A stretch of 64,000 nucleotides of DNA from Actinotalea sp. Marseille-Q4924 (GCF_916618755.1 NZ_CAKAKB010000003.1:620001-684000), one strand, 5' to 3'. Counted from the first letter of the stretch, positions 8,736 to 17,216 are shown. Notes: generated from the sequence alone by a model not told the origin. Made by a program: numbers and translations.

Positions 8736-9407
8736 TCAGTGGCCGTCGGGCGTCGTCGCAGCACCGCGAGTCACACGGGCGCGGAGCCACGGCTCGACCG
8801 CGGGACCGATGGCCGCGACGCCCTTGCGCAGGGAGTGGTCTCCGTCGACGACCACCACCTCGACGACGCCGCCGGCCGGTGGGCGGCCGAAGGGGTCCGC
8901 GGCGCCCTGGACGACGAGCACGGGGACGCGCACCGCCGCGAGCTCGTGGAGCCGGTCCGGCGCGCCCGCCTTGCCCGGTGGCCGCACGGGGAACGCGAGG
9001 CAGAGCACGCCGATCGCCCCGGTCGCGTCGGCCGTGCGACACGCGACGCGGGCTCCGGAGGACCGCCCCCCGACGACGAGCGGGAGGCCGGCGACCGCAC
9101 CTGCGCGCAGGGCGGCGACGACGTCCTCCCAGGCGGCGTCGAGCGTCGGTGCCCGCGGGGGCACCCGCTGCCCGCGCACCCGGTAGGGCTGCTCCACCAG
9201 CGCGACGCGGTACCCGGCGGCGACGGCGATCCGCTCCACCTCGACGAGATCCGGGGCCTCCACCGTCCCACCGGCGCCGTGGCCCAGGACGAGGGCGGCA
9301 CGGGCCTCGGCGTCGCCGGGGCCGAGATGCACCCGGGCGGTGCCGTGGCGGGTCTCGACCTCGAGCACCGTCCGACCGCTGTCCGCGCCCTGCGCCGTCG
9401 TCGCCAC
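8736..9407 (-). CDS. Alpha/beta hydrolase (KANL3/Tex30-like family)
   Basis: A 223-residue serine hydrolase fold. The oxyanion-hole segment LVLGHGAGG is near residue 43, the nucleophile elbow GRSSGA near residue 114, the acid in VVQGAADPFG and the catalytic His in DGDHSLR, giving a complete triad. The Tex30/KANL3-like subfamily fits by length and by the HGAGG motif; the substrate is unknown. A GGAGG site precedes the GTG start at 9407. The tRNA-Leu gene lies 17 nt upstream on the same strand. Confidence 0.82.
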   Translation of the reverse strand: MATTAQGADSGRTVLEVETRHGTARVHLGPGDAEARAALVLGHGAGGTVEAPDLVEVERIAVAAGYRVALVEQPYRVRGQRVPPRAPTLDAAWEDVVAALRAGAVAGLPLVVGGRSSGARVACRTADATGAIGVLCLAFPVRPPGKAGAPDRLHELAAVRVPVLVVQGAADPFGRPPAGGVVEVVVVDGDHSLRKGVAAIGPAVEPWLRARVTRGAATTPDGH

Positions 9408-9423
9408 GTCGTCCTCCGTCAGG

Positions 9424-9497
9424 TGCCCCGAGTGGGATTCGAACCCACACTGGATCGGGTTTGAGCCGAACGCCTCTGCCGGTTGGGCTATCGGGGC
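9424..9497 (-). tRNA. tRNA-Leu (anticodon CAA), class I-like shape
   Basis: A 74-nt cloverleaf: acceptor stem GCCCCGA/TCGGGGC with A73, D arm with a three-pair stem and long loop as in leucine tRNAs, anticodon loop CTCAAAC (anticodon at 9461-9463) and T arm GTGGG-TTCGAAT-CCCAC. The variable loop is only 5 nt (CCAGT), whereas bacterial tRNA-Leu normally has a long variable arm. The top of the anticodon stem has a U-U mismatch. The 3' CCA is not encoded. Confidence 0.82.
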
Positions 9498-9591
9498 CTG
9501 ACGGCGCAGCGCCCGGACCCGTCATGCCGGTGAGACGACGATCACGGGTCCGCTCCGCAGGGCGCTCTACGCAGCCCGCGGAGGTCGGCAC

Positions 9592-9597
9592 TAGGCT
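9592..9597 (+). promoter_or_regulatory. Leaderless-type -10 (TAGGCT) of the ANTAR regulator
   Basis: TAGGCT ends 7 nt before the GTG at 9605 and there is no Shine-Dalgarno sequence, so the mRNA probably begins at the start codon itself. Confidence 0.6.
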
Positions 9598-9604
9598 AGC
9601 GCGC

Positions 9605-10285
9605 GTGACCGACAGCGACGTTCCGCAGACCCCCGAGCGCGACCTCCTCACTGAGGTCGGCACCGCATCCGACGCGGCTCCCGAGGCCGCGCCCACCGGT
9701 GAGCGCCCGCGTCGTCGCGCCGTCGTCGTCGAGGACGAGGCGCTCATCCGCATGGACGTCGTGGAGACGCTGCGGGATGCCGGCTTCGACATCGTGGGGG
9801 AGGCCGGCGACGGCGAGACCGCGGTGGCACTGGCGGTCGAGCTCCGTCCCGACGTCGTCGTCATGGACGTGAAGATGCCGGTGATGGACGGCATCACCGC
9901 CGCCGAGAAGATCGGCAAGGAGCACGCCGCCCCGGTGGTCCTGCTGACGGCGTTCTCCCAGACGGAGCTCGTGGAGCGCGCGCGCGACGCCGGTGCCATG
10001 GCCTACGTCATCAAGCCGTTCACGCCCGCGGACCTCCTGCCCGCCGTCGAGATCGCTATCTCGCGGTACCGGCAGATCAGCGCGCTGGAGGAGGAGGTCG
10101 CGGACCTCGCCGAGCGCTTCGAGACGCGTAAGCGCGTCGACCGGGCCAAGGGCCTGCTCATGACGAAGATGGGCCTGACGGAGCCGGAGTCCTTCCGGTG
10201 GATCCAGAAGACCTCGATGGACCGGCGCCTGACCATGCGTGAGGTGGCGGACGCGGTCATCGAGCAGGTGGGCGGCGGCGCCTGA
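9605..10285 (+). CDS. ANTAR-domain response regulator (PdtaR-like)
   Basis: A 226-residue two-domain regulator. After about 38 variable residues the receiver domain starts (AVVVEDEALIRMDVVETL), with phosphoacceptor D88 in VVVMDVKMP and the conserved K in YVIKPF. The C-terminal ANTAR domain (about 160-222) contains RVDRAKGLLMTKMGLTEPESFRWIQKTS, a fold that binds paired hairpins in RNA and causes antitermination once the receiver is phosphorylated. PdtaR of mycobacteria has the same layout and a comparable polA-side location. The cognate kinase is not in the window. Start at GTG 9605 because of the -10 just upstream. Confidence 0.92.
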   Translation: MTDSDVPQTPERDLLTEVGTASDAAPEAAPTGERPRRRAVVVEDEALIRMDVVETLRDAGFDIVGEAGDGETAVALAVELRPDVVVMDVKMPVMDGITAAEKIGKEHAAPVVLLTAFSQTELVERARDAGAMAYVIKPFTPADLLPAVEIAISRYRQISALEEEVADLAERFETRKRVDRAKGLLMTKMGLTEPESFRWIQKTSMDRRLTMREVADAVIEQVGGGA

Positions 10286-10518
10286 CGCACGGGCTGCGCC
10301 CGGCACGGGCGACGCGCGGGGCTGCGCCCACCGAGGGGCGTAGGCCTCCGCAGGCCGCTGACCAGCATGTGGGACCTACGTCACAAGTCGGCAACGGCTC
10401 GATTTGGTACCGCGGGTTTCACCAATCGGACACGGTTCAGGGGTACTTTTCGTCCACACAGTTCACCGTGGGCGACGAGATCCGCGGTGATCACCACCTG
10501 GAACGAGGGGTGCCCCGA

Positions 10519-11808
10519 ATGAAGAGAACCACCCACACGGCTCGAGCAGCGGCGCTCGCCGGTGCCGTCGCGCTGGTCCTCGCCGCCTGCGGCGGCGGCG
10601 ACGGCGAGGCGGAGGAAGGCGACGGCGGGACCGACAGCGGGGAGGCGTCCGGCGAGGGCGGCGGCGACGGCGAGCCGCTCGTCATCGGTTCGCTCCTGCC
10701 GCAGACCGGCTCGCTGGCCTTCCTGGGCCCGCCCGAGATCGCGGGCGTGGATCTGGCGATCGAGGAGATCAACGAGGCCGGCGGCGTGCTCGGGCAGGAC
10801 GTCGAGATCATCCACACCGACTCCTCCGACGCGGACAACGCCGAGGTGGCGACGCAGTCCGTCACGGACCTCCTGAGCCAGAACGCCCAGGTCGTCATCG
10901 GTGCGGCGTCGTCGTCCGTGACGCTCAACGTCGTCGACGACGTGACGGGCGCCAACGTCGTCCAGATCTCGCCGGCGAACACGGCCACCGCGCTGAGCGG
11001 CTACTCGCCGTTCTATTTCCGCACGGCGCCGTCCGACCTCATCCAGGGCAACGCGCTGGGCAACCTCATCGTCAACGACGGTCACGCGAACGTCGCCTTC
11101 CTCGTCTTCAACGACGACTACGGCATCACGCTGCGCGACGTCGCCAAGGAGACGATCGAGGGAGCAGGCGGCACGGTCACCTACGGCAACCCCGGTGAGG
11201 AGTTCGACCCGGCCTCCGACGACGTCATCCCGTCGGCCGTCACCGCGGCCCTGGCCACGAACCCGGACGCGATCGTCATCATCGCCTTCGACCAGACGCG
11301 GCTCATCGTCCCGCAGCTGGCCGCAGCGGGCTTCGACACCTCCAAGCTGTACTTCGTCGACGGCAACCTGTCGAACTACAGCGAGGAGTTCGAGCAGGGC
11401 ACGCTCGACGGGGCCCAGGGCACGCTGCCCGGTGCCTTCCCCGACGAGTCCTTCCAGGAGCGCCTGCTCGGCATCGACCCGGACCTCAACGACTTCTCCT
11501 ACGCGGCGGAGTCGTACGACGCCACGATCCTCGCCGCGCTGGCGGCGGTCCGTGGCGGTGCCACCGACGGCGTGACCATCCAGGAGAACCTGGCGTCCGT
11601 CTCCGGTGCCGAGGGCGGGACGGAGTGCACGGGCTTCGCCGAGTGCGCCGAGCTGCTCGAGGGGGGCGAGGACATCGCCTACCAGGCCGTCTCGGGTGCC
11701 GGCCCGTTCAACGAGGACAACGACCCGTCCTCGGCGTTCGTCGGCATCTACAAGTACGGCGCCGACAACACCTACGAGTGGGTCAAGGCGGAGTTCGGCG
11801 AGCTCTGA
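10519..11808 (+). CDS. Branched-chain amino acid-type ABC transporter substrate-binding lipoprotein (LivK/Peripla_BP_6)
   Basis: A 429-residue lipoprotein. Signal sequence MKRTTHTARAAALAGAVALVLAAC has a lipobox (LAAC) with acylated Cys at residue 24, followed by an acidic Gly-rich linker. The mature domain starts VIGSLLPQTGSLAFLGPPEI, typical of type I periplasmic binding proteins for leucine/isoleucine/valine, amides or urea. AQVVIGAASSSVTL and ISPANTATAL mark the ligand-binding cleft. The permease and ATPase genes lie convergently on the opposite strand (11991-16170), so receptor and channel are transcribed separately. Start ATG 10519; the actual ligand is not determined by sequence. Confidence 0.9.
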   Translation: MKRTTHTARAAALAGAVALVLAACGGGDGEAEEGDGGTDSGEASGEGGGDGEPLVIGSLLPQTGSLAFLGPPEIAGVDLAIEEINEAGGVLGQDVEIIHTDSSDADNAEVATQSVTDLLSQNAQVVIGAASSSVTLNVVDDVTGANVVQISPANTATALSGYSPFYFRTAPSDLIQGNALGNLIVNDGHANVAFLVFNDDYGITLRDVAKETIEGAGGTVTYGNPGEEFDPASDDVIPSAVTAALATNPDAIVIIAFDQTRLIVPQLAAAGFDTSKLYFVDGNLSNYSEEFEQGTLDGAQGTLPGAFPDESFQERLLGIDPDLNDFSYAAESYDATILAALAAVRGGATDGVTIQENLASVSGAEGGTECTGFAECAELLEGGEDIAYQAVSGAGPFNEDNDPSSAFVGIYKYGADNTYEWVKAEFGEL

Positions 11809-11842
11809 TCGCCGAGCGCTCCACCGTCTGACAGCGCACCAC

Positions 11843-11876
11843 CGACGGCCCGGCCGGGACACCGGCCGGGCCGTCG
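11843..11876 (+). terminator. Intrinsic terminator after the binding-protein gene
   Basis: A 15-bp perfect GC-rich stem (11843-11857 with 11862-11876) closed by a GACA tetraloop lies 35 nt after the stop codon. No long T-tract follows. Confidence 0.75.
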
Positions 11877-11938
11877 TGCTGTCACCACCGGCTCCCCCCA
11901 CGACGTCGGCGTCGTGCCGGCGTGCGGCCCGCCGGCAA

Positions 11939-11984
11939 CGACGACGGCGCCCCACCCCGGGCAGGGGGCGAGGCGCCGTCGTCG
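11939..11984 (-). terminator. Intrinsic terminator after livF
   Basis: Positions 11939-11951 pair perfectly with 11972-11984 (13 bp), with a further CCCC/GGGG pairing in the loop. It lies 6 nt beyond the livF stop on the minus strand and would end the livHMGF transcript. Confidence 0.72.
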
Positions 11985-11990
11985 TGCGGG

Positions 11991-12815
11991 TCAGGAGGGG
12001 TCAGGCGTGGCCGGGCGGCGCTCCTTGTTGTGACCGGAGGCGCTCTCCACGTCGGCCGCGAGCGTGCCGAGGTAGAGCTCGATGACCTTCGGGTCGTTCA
12101 TGAGATCGCGGCCCGACGCGGTGTACGCGTTCCGGCCCTGGTCCAGCACGTAGCCGCGGTCGCAGATCTGCAGGCACCGGCGGGCGTTCTGCTCGACCAT
12201 GATGATCGAGACCCCCGTGCGGTTGATCCGGCGCGTCCGCAGGAACGTCTCGTCCTGACGGACCGGGGAGAGGCCGGCCGAGGGCTCGTCGAGCAGGAGC
12301 ACGGACGGCTCCATCATGAGGGCGCGCGCCATGGCGACCATCTGGCGCTCGCCTCCCGACAGCGAGCCGGCGCGCTGCCTGCGCCGGTCACCCAGCGTGG
12401 GGAACAGGTCCACCATCGCCTCGAAGCGCTCGGCGAACTTCCGGGGGCGCTGGAAGCCGCCCATCTGGAGGTTCTCCTCGATCGTCAGGGTCGGGAAGAC
12501 GTTGTTGTTCTGCGGGACGAAGCCGACGCCGCGGTGCACGAGCGCGTCCGCGCGCATGTTGGTGATGTCGTCGCCGCCGAGGGTCACGCGGCCGCTGCGC
12601 ACCGTGACCAGCCCGAACAGTGCCTTGAGCAGCGTCGACTTGCCGGCGCCGTTGGGCCCGATGATCCCGATCAGCTCACCCTGGTGCAGGTCCAGGTCGC
12701 AGCCGTTGAGGATGTTCACGCCCGGCAGGTACCCCGCGACGATGTCGGAGGCCCGCAGGAGGAGCTCGCCCTCGCGACGCGGTGCGGGGGCGGGGGAGGG
12801 GTTCGTCGCCGTCAT
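11991..12815 (-). CDS. livF: ABC transporter ATP-binding protein LivF
   Basis: One of two ATPases of the Liv-type importer, 274 residues. Walker A is GPNGAGKS near residues 53-60, the signature LSGGERQ near 153, Walker B VLLLDEPSAGLSP near 170-182 and the H-loop is replaced by the VEQNARRCLQICDRGYVLDQG segment typical of LivF. The N-terminal 18 residues and a C-terminal Arg/Pro tail are unconserved. It overlaps livG by 4 nt and is the last gene of livH-livM-livG-livF. Confidence 0.93.
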   Translation of the reverse strand: MTATNPSPAPAPRREGELLLRASDIVAGYLPGVNILNGCDLDLHQGELIGIIGPNGAGKSTLLKALFGLVTVRSGRVTLGGDDITNMRADALVHRGVGFVPQNNNVFPTLTIEENLQMGGFQRPRKFAERFEAMVDLFPTLGDRRRQRAGSLSGGERQMVAMARALMMEPSVLLLDEPSAGLSPVRQDETFLRTRRINRTGVSIIMVEQNARRCLQICDRGYVLDQGRNAYTASGRDLMNDPKVIELYLGTLAADVESASGHNKERRPATPDPS

Positions 12816-13735
12816 CGCTGCTCCTCCTGGTGGGCGCGCTCCTCGGCGGCGGCCTCCTCCTCGAGCTGCTTGGCGACCGACTCGTCGAGCAGCCGGTCGT
12901 CACCCAGGTCCGTGTCGTGGTGCGCGCCGAGGTAGGCGTCGACGACGGCGGGGTCGGCCATGACGGAGCCCGGCGGGCCCTCGGCCACGAGGCGGCCCTC
13001 GGCCATGACGGCCACCCAGTCGGAGATGTGCCGGACCATGTGCATGTCGTGCTCGACGAAGAGCACCGTGGTGCCCTCGTCGCGCAGGGCCTGGATGTGT
13101 CCCAGGAGCGACTGGGTGAGGGCGGGGTTCACGCCGGCCATCGGCTCGTCCAGCATGACCATGGTCGGGTCGCTCATGAGCGCCCGAGCCATCTCCAGCA
13201 GCTTGCGCTGGCCGCCGGACAGGCTCCCGGCGAAGTCGTCACGCTTCTCGTGGAGCTTGAACCGTTCGAGCAGCTCCTCCGCCTTGGCGGTGATCTCCTT
13301 CTCGCGGGCGCGCCACAGCGGTGGGACGAGGGCCTTGGCGAGGCTCTCGCCCGGCTGGTCCTTCGCCCCCAGACGCATGTTCTCCATGACCGTCATGCGG
13401 CTGAGCGCCTTGGTGAGCTGGAACGTCCGCACCATCCCGGCCTTGGACACCCGCGCGGCCGGGACGCCCGCCAGCGAGCGGCCCTCGAAGGTCCAGGACC
13501 CGCTGTTGGGCTGGTCGAAGCCGGTGAGCAGGTTGAACAGGGTCGTCTTGCCGGCGCCGTTCGGTCCGATGAGCGCGGTGATCGTGCCCCGCTGGACCTC
13601 GATGTGCTTGACGTCGACCGCCGTCATGCCGCCGAACCGGCGGGTGACCTGGTCGGCGACGAGGATGGCGTCAGGCTTGGGGGCGCCGGGCGTGCGGGGG
13701 ACGGTGGCGAGCGCCGTGATGGCCTCAGCGGACAT
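12812..13735 (-). CDS. livG: ABC transporter ATP-binding protein LivG
   Basis: Second ATPase of the Liv-type importer, 307 residues. Walker A GPNGAGKT near residue 57, the LivG-typical VRTFQLTKALSRMTVMENM, signature LSGGQRKLLEMARALM, Walker B MVMLDEPMAGVNP and H-loop VEHDMHMVRHISDWVAVM are all present. The C-terminus carries an extra 45 residues ending in an acidic Glu/Ala helix (QLEEEAAAEERAHQEEQ) not found in shorter homologues. It overlaps livM by 11 nt and livF by 4 nt. Confidence 0.93.
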   Translation of the reverse strand: MSAEAITALATVPRTPGAPKPDAILVADQVTRRFGGMTAVDVKHIEVQRGTITALIGPNGAGKTTLFNLLTGFDQPNSGSWTFEGRSLAGVPAARVSKAGMVRTFQLTKALSRMTVMENMRLGAKDQPGESLAKALVPPLWRAREKEITAKAEELLERFKLHEKRDDFAGSLSGGQRKLLEMARALMSDPTMVMLDEPMAGVNPALTQSLLGHIQALRDEGTTVLFVEHDMHMVRHISDWVAVMAEGRLVAEGPPGSVMADPAVVDAYLGAHHDTDLGDDRLLDESVAKQLEEEAAAEERAHQEEQR

Positions 13736-14711
13736 TGATCGCCAGCTCCTTCTTGTCGCCGAGGATGCCCTGTGGTCGGAAGATCACCAGGAGCATGAGC
13801 GTCACGCCGACGATGATCCAGCCGAACTGCTCGATCTGCGCCGTGGACATGACCGAGCCGGGGATGGTGGCGCGGCCGACGACCCGGATGAGCATGAGCA
13901 CCGACCAGAACAGCATCGCACCGAGGACGGGGCCGAACACGGTCGCGGCTCCCCCGAGGAGCAGGATCGTCCAGACCCAGAACGTCATGGGGCGGCCCAT
14001 CGAGTCGGGCTGCACGGCCCGCGGCAGCACGTACAGGATGCCCGCGACCGAGCCGATGACACCGCCGAGGATGAGCGCCTGCATCTTGTAGGCGTACACG
14101 TTCTTGCCGAGCGAGCGCACCGCGTCCTCGTCCTCGCGGATGCCCTTGAGCACGCGCCCCCATGGGCTGCGCATGAGGCGCCAGACGAGCAGGCACGCCA
14201 GCGCCACGACCACCCACGCCACCACCCGCAGCCACCAGCTGTTGGAGAAGCTGTTGGAGTAGGTGAACGGGCCCAGCGTCGTCGTGCCGTCGCCGAACGG
14301 CGACAGCGCGTGGAAGGTCTCCTTGTAGCTGTCGCCGCGCAGGCCCGACGACGCTCCGGTGACGTCGGTGAGCGCCGTCGAACGCCCGACGATGCGCACG
14401 ATCTCGGCGGCCGCGATGGTGACGATCGCGAGGTAGTCGCCCCGCAGCTTGAGCGTCGGGATGCCCAGGATGAGGGCGAAGAGCGTCGAGCAGGCGACCG
14501 CCACGAGGAGCGCCGCCCAGATGGGCATGCCCGCGATCGTCGAGACGGCGAAGCCGTACGCCCCGAGCAGCATGAACCCGGCCTGGCCGAAGTTCAGGAG
14601 ACCGGTGAGGCCGAAGTGGATGTTGAGGCCGATCGCGGCGAGCGCGTAGGCCGCCGTCGTCGGAGCGAAGAGCTCGCCCGCGACGGTGGTGAGGATGCGT
14701 TCGAAGTCCAT
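13725..14711 (-). CDS. livM: ABC transporter permease LivM
   Basis: A 328-residue permease, one half of the membrane channel with LivH. Motifs include ALAAIGLNIHFGLTGLLNFGQ near residue 23-43, the hydrophobic VGSVAGILYV region and the LivM C-terminal segment VVIFRPQGILG. About eight to ten membrane spans are apparent. The EAA-like loop LKGIREDEDAVRSLGKNVYAYK couples to the ATPase. It begins 10 nt after livH ends and is part of the same transcript. Confidence 0.93.
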   Translation of the reverse strand: MDFERILTTVAGELFAPTTAAYALAAIGLNIHFGLTGLLNFGQAGFMLLGAYGFAVSTIAGMPIWAALLVAVACSTLFALILGIPTLKLRGDYLAIVTIAAAEIVRIVGRSTALTDVTGASSGLRGDSYKETFHALSPFGDGTTTLGPFTYSNSFSNSWWLRVVAWVVVALACLLVWRLMRSPWGRVLKGIREDEDAVRSLGKNVYAYKMQALILGGVIGSVAGILYVLPRAVQPDSMGRPMTFWVWTILLLGGAATVFGPVLGAMLFWSVLMLIRVVGRATIPGSVMSTAQIEQFGWIIVGVTLMLLVIFRPQGILGDKKELAINVR

Positions 14712-14721
14712 GCTGACCGCC

Positions 14722-16170
14722 TTATCCGATCCGCTCGGCCCGGCCGAGGATGCCCTGGGGCCGCAGGAGCAGCACGAGGATGAGGATGACGAGTGCGCCG
14801 GCGTACCTCATGTCCGACGGGATGACGAGGTTCGACATCTCCACGACGAGGCCGATGACGAGGGACCCGACGAGCGCCCCGAAGGCCGTGCCGAGGCCGC
14901 CGAGCGTCACCGCGGCGAACATGAGGAGCAGGATCGTCGCGCCCATGTTCCACGCCGTGGCGTTGAAGTAGAGCCCGAGGAAGACGCCGCCGAGGGCTGC
15001 GAGCGCGCCGCCGATCGTCCACACGAGCCGGATGATCCGGTCGACGGCGATGCCGGAGGCCGCGGCGAGCGCCGGGTTGTCCGACACCGCGCGGGTGGCG
15101 CGCCCCGTGCGCGTCCCGACGAGGAAGTACGCGACACCGCCGAGGACGAGGAGGCCGACGACGAGGCCGACGAGGGATTGCGTCGTGATGAAGACGGGCC
15201 CGAGGTTCACGGTCGACGGGTTGGCCGTGACGATGCGCAGCGAGCCACCGCCGAAGAAGAACTGGAAGACGTACTGGGCCGTGATGGCGAGGCCGATGGT
15301 GACGATGAGCTGCTGGGTCAGTCCGACGCGCCGCTTGCGCAGCGGTTTCCACATGCCCGCGTCCTGCACCCAGCCCGCGAGCGCCCCGACCGCGACGGCG
15401 AGCACGACCGCCGGGACGAGGGGGAGGCCGACGACCTGGACGAAGACGAAGGCCGCGAGCCCGCCGAGCGTGACCATCTCGCCATGGGCGAAGTTGCTCA
15501 GCCCCGTCGTGCCGAAGATGAGGGAGAGGCCGACGGACGCGAGCGCGAGGAGGGTGCCGAACACGAGGCCGGCCATGGCCTGCTGCGCGACGCGTGCCCA
15601 CGTGATCGACGACCCGCCCGAGCCGCCCTGGGTGGGCGTGTCGAGACCGGGCTCGCCCCCTCCCGCCGCGGGTGGTGCGGCGGGGTCGTCGGTGCCGCCC
15701 TCGGCGGGCGGTGCCGTCGGCCCGCTGGGTGCCGACGGCTCACCCAGCGGGAAGAGCGCACCGGCCGACGAACCGAGGGTGACGGTCACCGCGCGCGGGT
15801 TCGCGGCAGGGTCCCGCAGCGACTCGCCCTCGGGGAGCGTCGCCTCGTCGACCGCGACCTCGTACGTGCCGGCCGTCGCGACCTCCGCGAACCATCGGCC
15901 GTCCTCGCCGGTGACGGCCGTGGTCTCCTCCGGTCCGGTGACCGAGAGCTCGACGCCGACGGCCGGCTCGCCCGCCGCCGTGCGGATCGTCCCGTTGAGG
16001 CAGGCCGTGGTGGGCGTCGGGGAGCAGCTCGTGACGGCCGCCGTCGCCGGTGGGGCGAGCACGGTGAGGAGGGTGCCGAGGAGCAGGAGCAGGCCGGCGA
16101 TCAACGGTCCGCCCCGGGCCGCCGTGCGCGAGGCCGGGGGCCTCGTCCGTGGGGTCGCTGCAGGTGGCAC
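14722..16170 (-). CDS. livH: ABC transporter permease LivH with N-terminal secreted-type extension
   Basis: A 482-residue LivH about 190 residues longer than usual. Residues 20-48 form a signal-like hydrophobic segment (GGPLIAGLLLLLGTLLTVLA, then PPATAA). A small beta-rich domain (about 50-140: CLNGTIRTAAGEPAVGVELSVTG, GEDGRWFAEVATAGTYEVAVD) resembles carboxypeptidase regulatory-like or Cna-B folds. A Pro/Gly/Ala linker follows. The permease core starts near residue 190 (AQQAMAGLVFGTLLALASVGLSL) and has SNFAHGEMVTLGG and ends RPQGILGRAERIG. The GTG at 16170 has GGAGGG upstream; an in-frame ATG at 16293 would add 41 Arg-rich residues and lacks a binding site. Confidence 0.85.
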   Translation of the reverse strand: MPPAATPRTRPPASRTAARGGPLIAGLLLLLGTLLTVLAPPATAAVTSCSPTPTTACLNGTIRTAAGEPAVGVELSVTGPEETTAVTGEDGRWFAEVATAGTYEVAVDEATLPEGESLRDPAANPRAVTVTLGSSAGALFPLGEPSAPSGPTAPPAEGGTDDPAAPPAAGGGEPGLDTPTQGGSGGSSITWARVAQQAMAGLVFGTLLALASVGLSLIFGTTGLSNFAHGEMVTLGGLAAFVFVQVVGLPLVPAVVLAVAVGALAGWVQDAGMWKPLRKRRVGLTQQLIVTIGLAITAQYVFQFFFGGGSLRIVTANPSTVNLGPVFITTQSLVGLVVGLLVLGGVAYFLVGTRTGRATRAVSDNPALAAASGIAVDRIIRLVWTIGGALAALGGVFLGLYFNATAWNMGATILLLMFAAVTLGGLGTAFGALVGSLVIGLVVEMSNLVIPSDMRYAGALVILILVLLLRPQGILGRAERIG

Positions 16171-16481
16171 CTGTGCCCTCCGTCTGCCGTGCGCTCTCGC
16201 GCTCGTTCGTTCCACGGGCGTCCGTGCCCGTGTCGGGTCCCGCGTCGCCCCGCCTGGGCGGCGAGCGGCAACGATAGGCAATCCGGATGTCATGGACGTT
16301 TCACGACGTGGAGAGGATGCCAGGTGAACGGGCCGTAGGACACCACCGTCTCGGTGGTTCGCCTCTCAGGTGCTCTCACCCAGGGCCTCACTTCCCTCGG
16401 GCGGCGCGCACCGTTATCTTTTCGTCATCTCCCGGGCATTCCCCCCGACCGCCCGGGTCCCTGTGCCGAAGGAGGACACCC
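16171..16481. other. Divergent intergenic region between livH and the GNAT gene
   Basis: About 310 nt with no gene I can support. It must hold the livH promoter (minus) and the GNAT promoter (plus). A 7-bp hairpin with a 3-nt loop lies at 16342-16358, and TTATCT at 16414-16419 is a weak candidate -10 for the GNAT gene. The relatively AT-rich patch around 16411-16430 is the best promoter region. No riboswitch class could be matched. Confidence 0.5.
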
Positions 16482-17216
16482 GTGCGTCCAGGTGTCGAGG
16501 TGCGACCTGTCGAGCCAGGAGACGTCGAGGGCGTCCTGACGCTCGTCCAGACGGCTCGTGCCGAGTCCTCCGTCGGCTCGCAGGTCTGCAGCGGCGAGCG
16601 CGACGCCCTCCGCCGGCAGCTCGGCACGCTCACGGCCGTGCCCGGCGGCACCGTCCTGGTCGCGGTGTGCGAGGGCGACGTCGTGGGGCTGCTCCTGGGC
16701 CGAGTGACCCAGCCCAACCTCTTCACCGACAGCGCGAGCCTCGCGGTCGACGTCGTCTACGTGGTGGCGTCCCACCGTCGGCGGGGCGTGGGCCGCGCCC
16801 TCATGCTGGGTGCCACCGAGGTGGCTCTGGCCGCGTCCGCCGAGCACGTCTACGTGGCCCCGCTGCCGGGTGCCCGCGGGATGCAGCGGTTCGTCGTGCA
16901 GCTGGGCTTCGCCCCGGCCGCAGCCCACCGGGTGGCGACCGCGGCGGCCCTGCACCGCCGCCTGACGCACGACGCGCCCGTGGCCCGCCGCTCGCCCCGA
17001 CGCATCGAGGACCTCATCGCCCGCCGGCGGGAGAGCCGCCGGCGCGAGGGCGGGTCCACGGAGCCGGAGGCGTCACCGAAGCACGGCCACGCCACGGCGG
17101 TCCTGGGCGACGTCGTCGAGCCGGCGGCTCAGCCGCCCCGCCGGGCGATCAGCAGGCAGGTGAGCCGCGCGGTGCAGACGCGCTTCGACCTCGAGTCCTC
17201 CACGACCACCTCGTAG
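16482..17216 (+). CDS. GNAT family N-acetyltransferase
   Basis: A 244-residue protein whose first 160 residues form a GNAT fold: VEVRPVEPGDVEGVLTLV at the start, VDVVYVVASHRRRGVGRALM carrying the acetyl-CoA pyrophosphate-binding R/Q-x-x-G-x-G/A pattern (RRRGVGRA), and QRFVVQLGFAPA at the end of the fold. The remaining 80 residues are basic and disordered (RRIEDLIARRRESRRREGG). AAGGAGG at 16469-16475 lies 6 nt before the GTG at 16482. Its 3' end overlaps the convergent thioesterase gene by 88 nt, so the last ~29 residues may not be conserved. The substrate is unknown. Confidence 0.83.
   Translation: MRPGVEVRPVEPGDVEGVLTLVQTARAESSVGSQVCSGERDALRRQLGTLTAVPGGTVLVAVCEGDVVGLLLGRVTQPNLFTDSASLAVDVVYVVASHRRRGVGRALMLGATEVALAASAEHVYVAPLPGARGMQRFVVQLGFAPAAAHRVATAAALHRRLTHDAPVARRSPRRIEDLIARRRESRRREGGSTEPEASPKHGHATAVLGDVVEPAAQPPRRAISRQVSRAVQTRFDLESSTTTS

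Noticed and set aside
11991-12815. A possible local frameshift in LivF around the SPVRQDETFLRTRRI segment
   Set aside because: The segment aligns plausibly with the usual LivF region and flanking motifs stay in one frame, so it is simple divergence.
16342-16400. CTCTCAGG-like segment and hairpin suggestive of a glycine riboswitch before the GNAT gene
   Set aside because: Only a short fragment of the consensus is present; the GGAGAG and CCGAAGG core elements are absent and the downstream gene is not a glycine gene.
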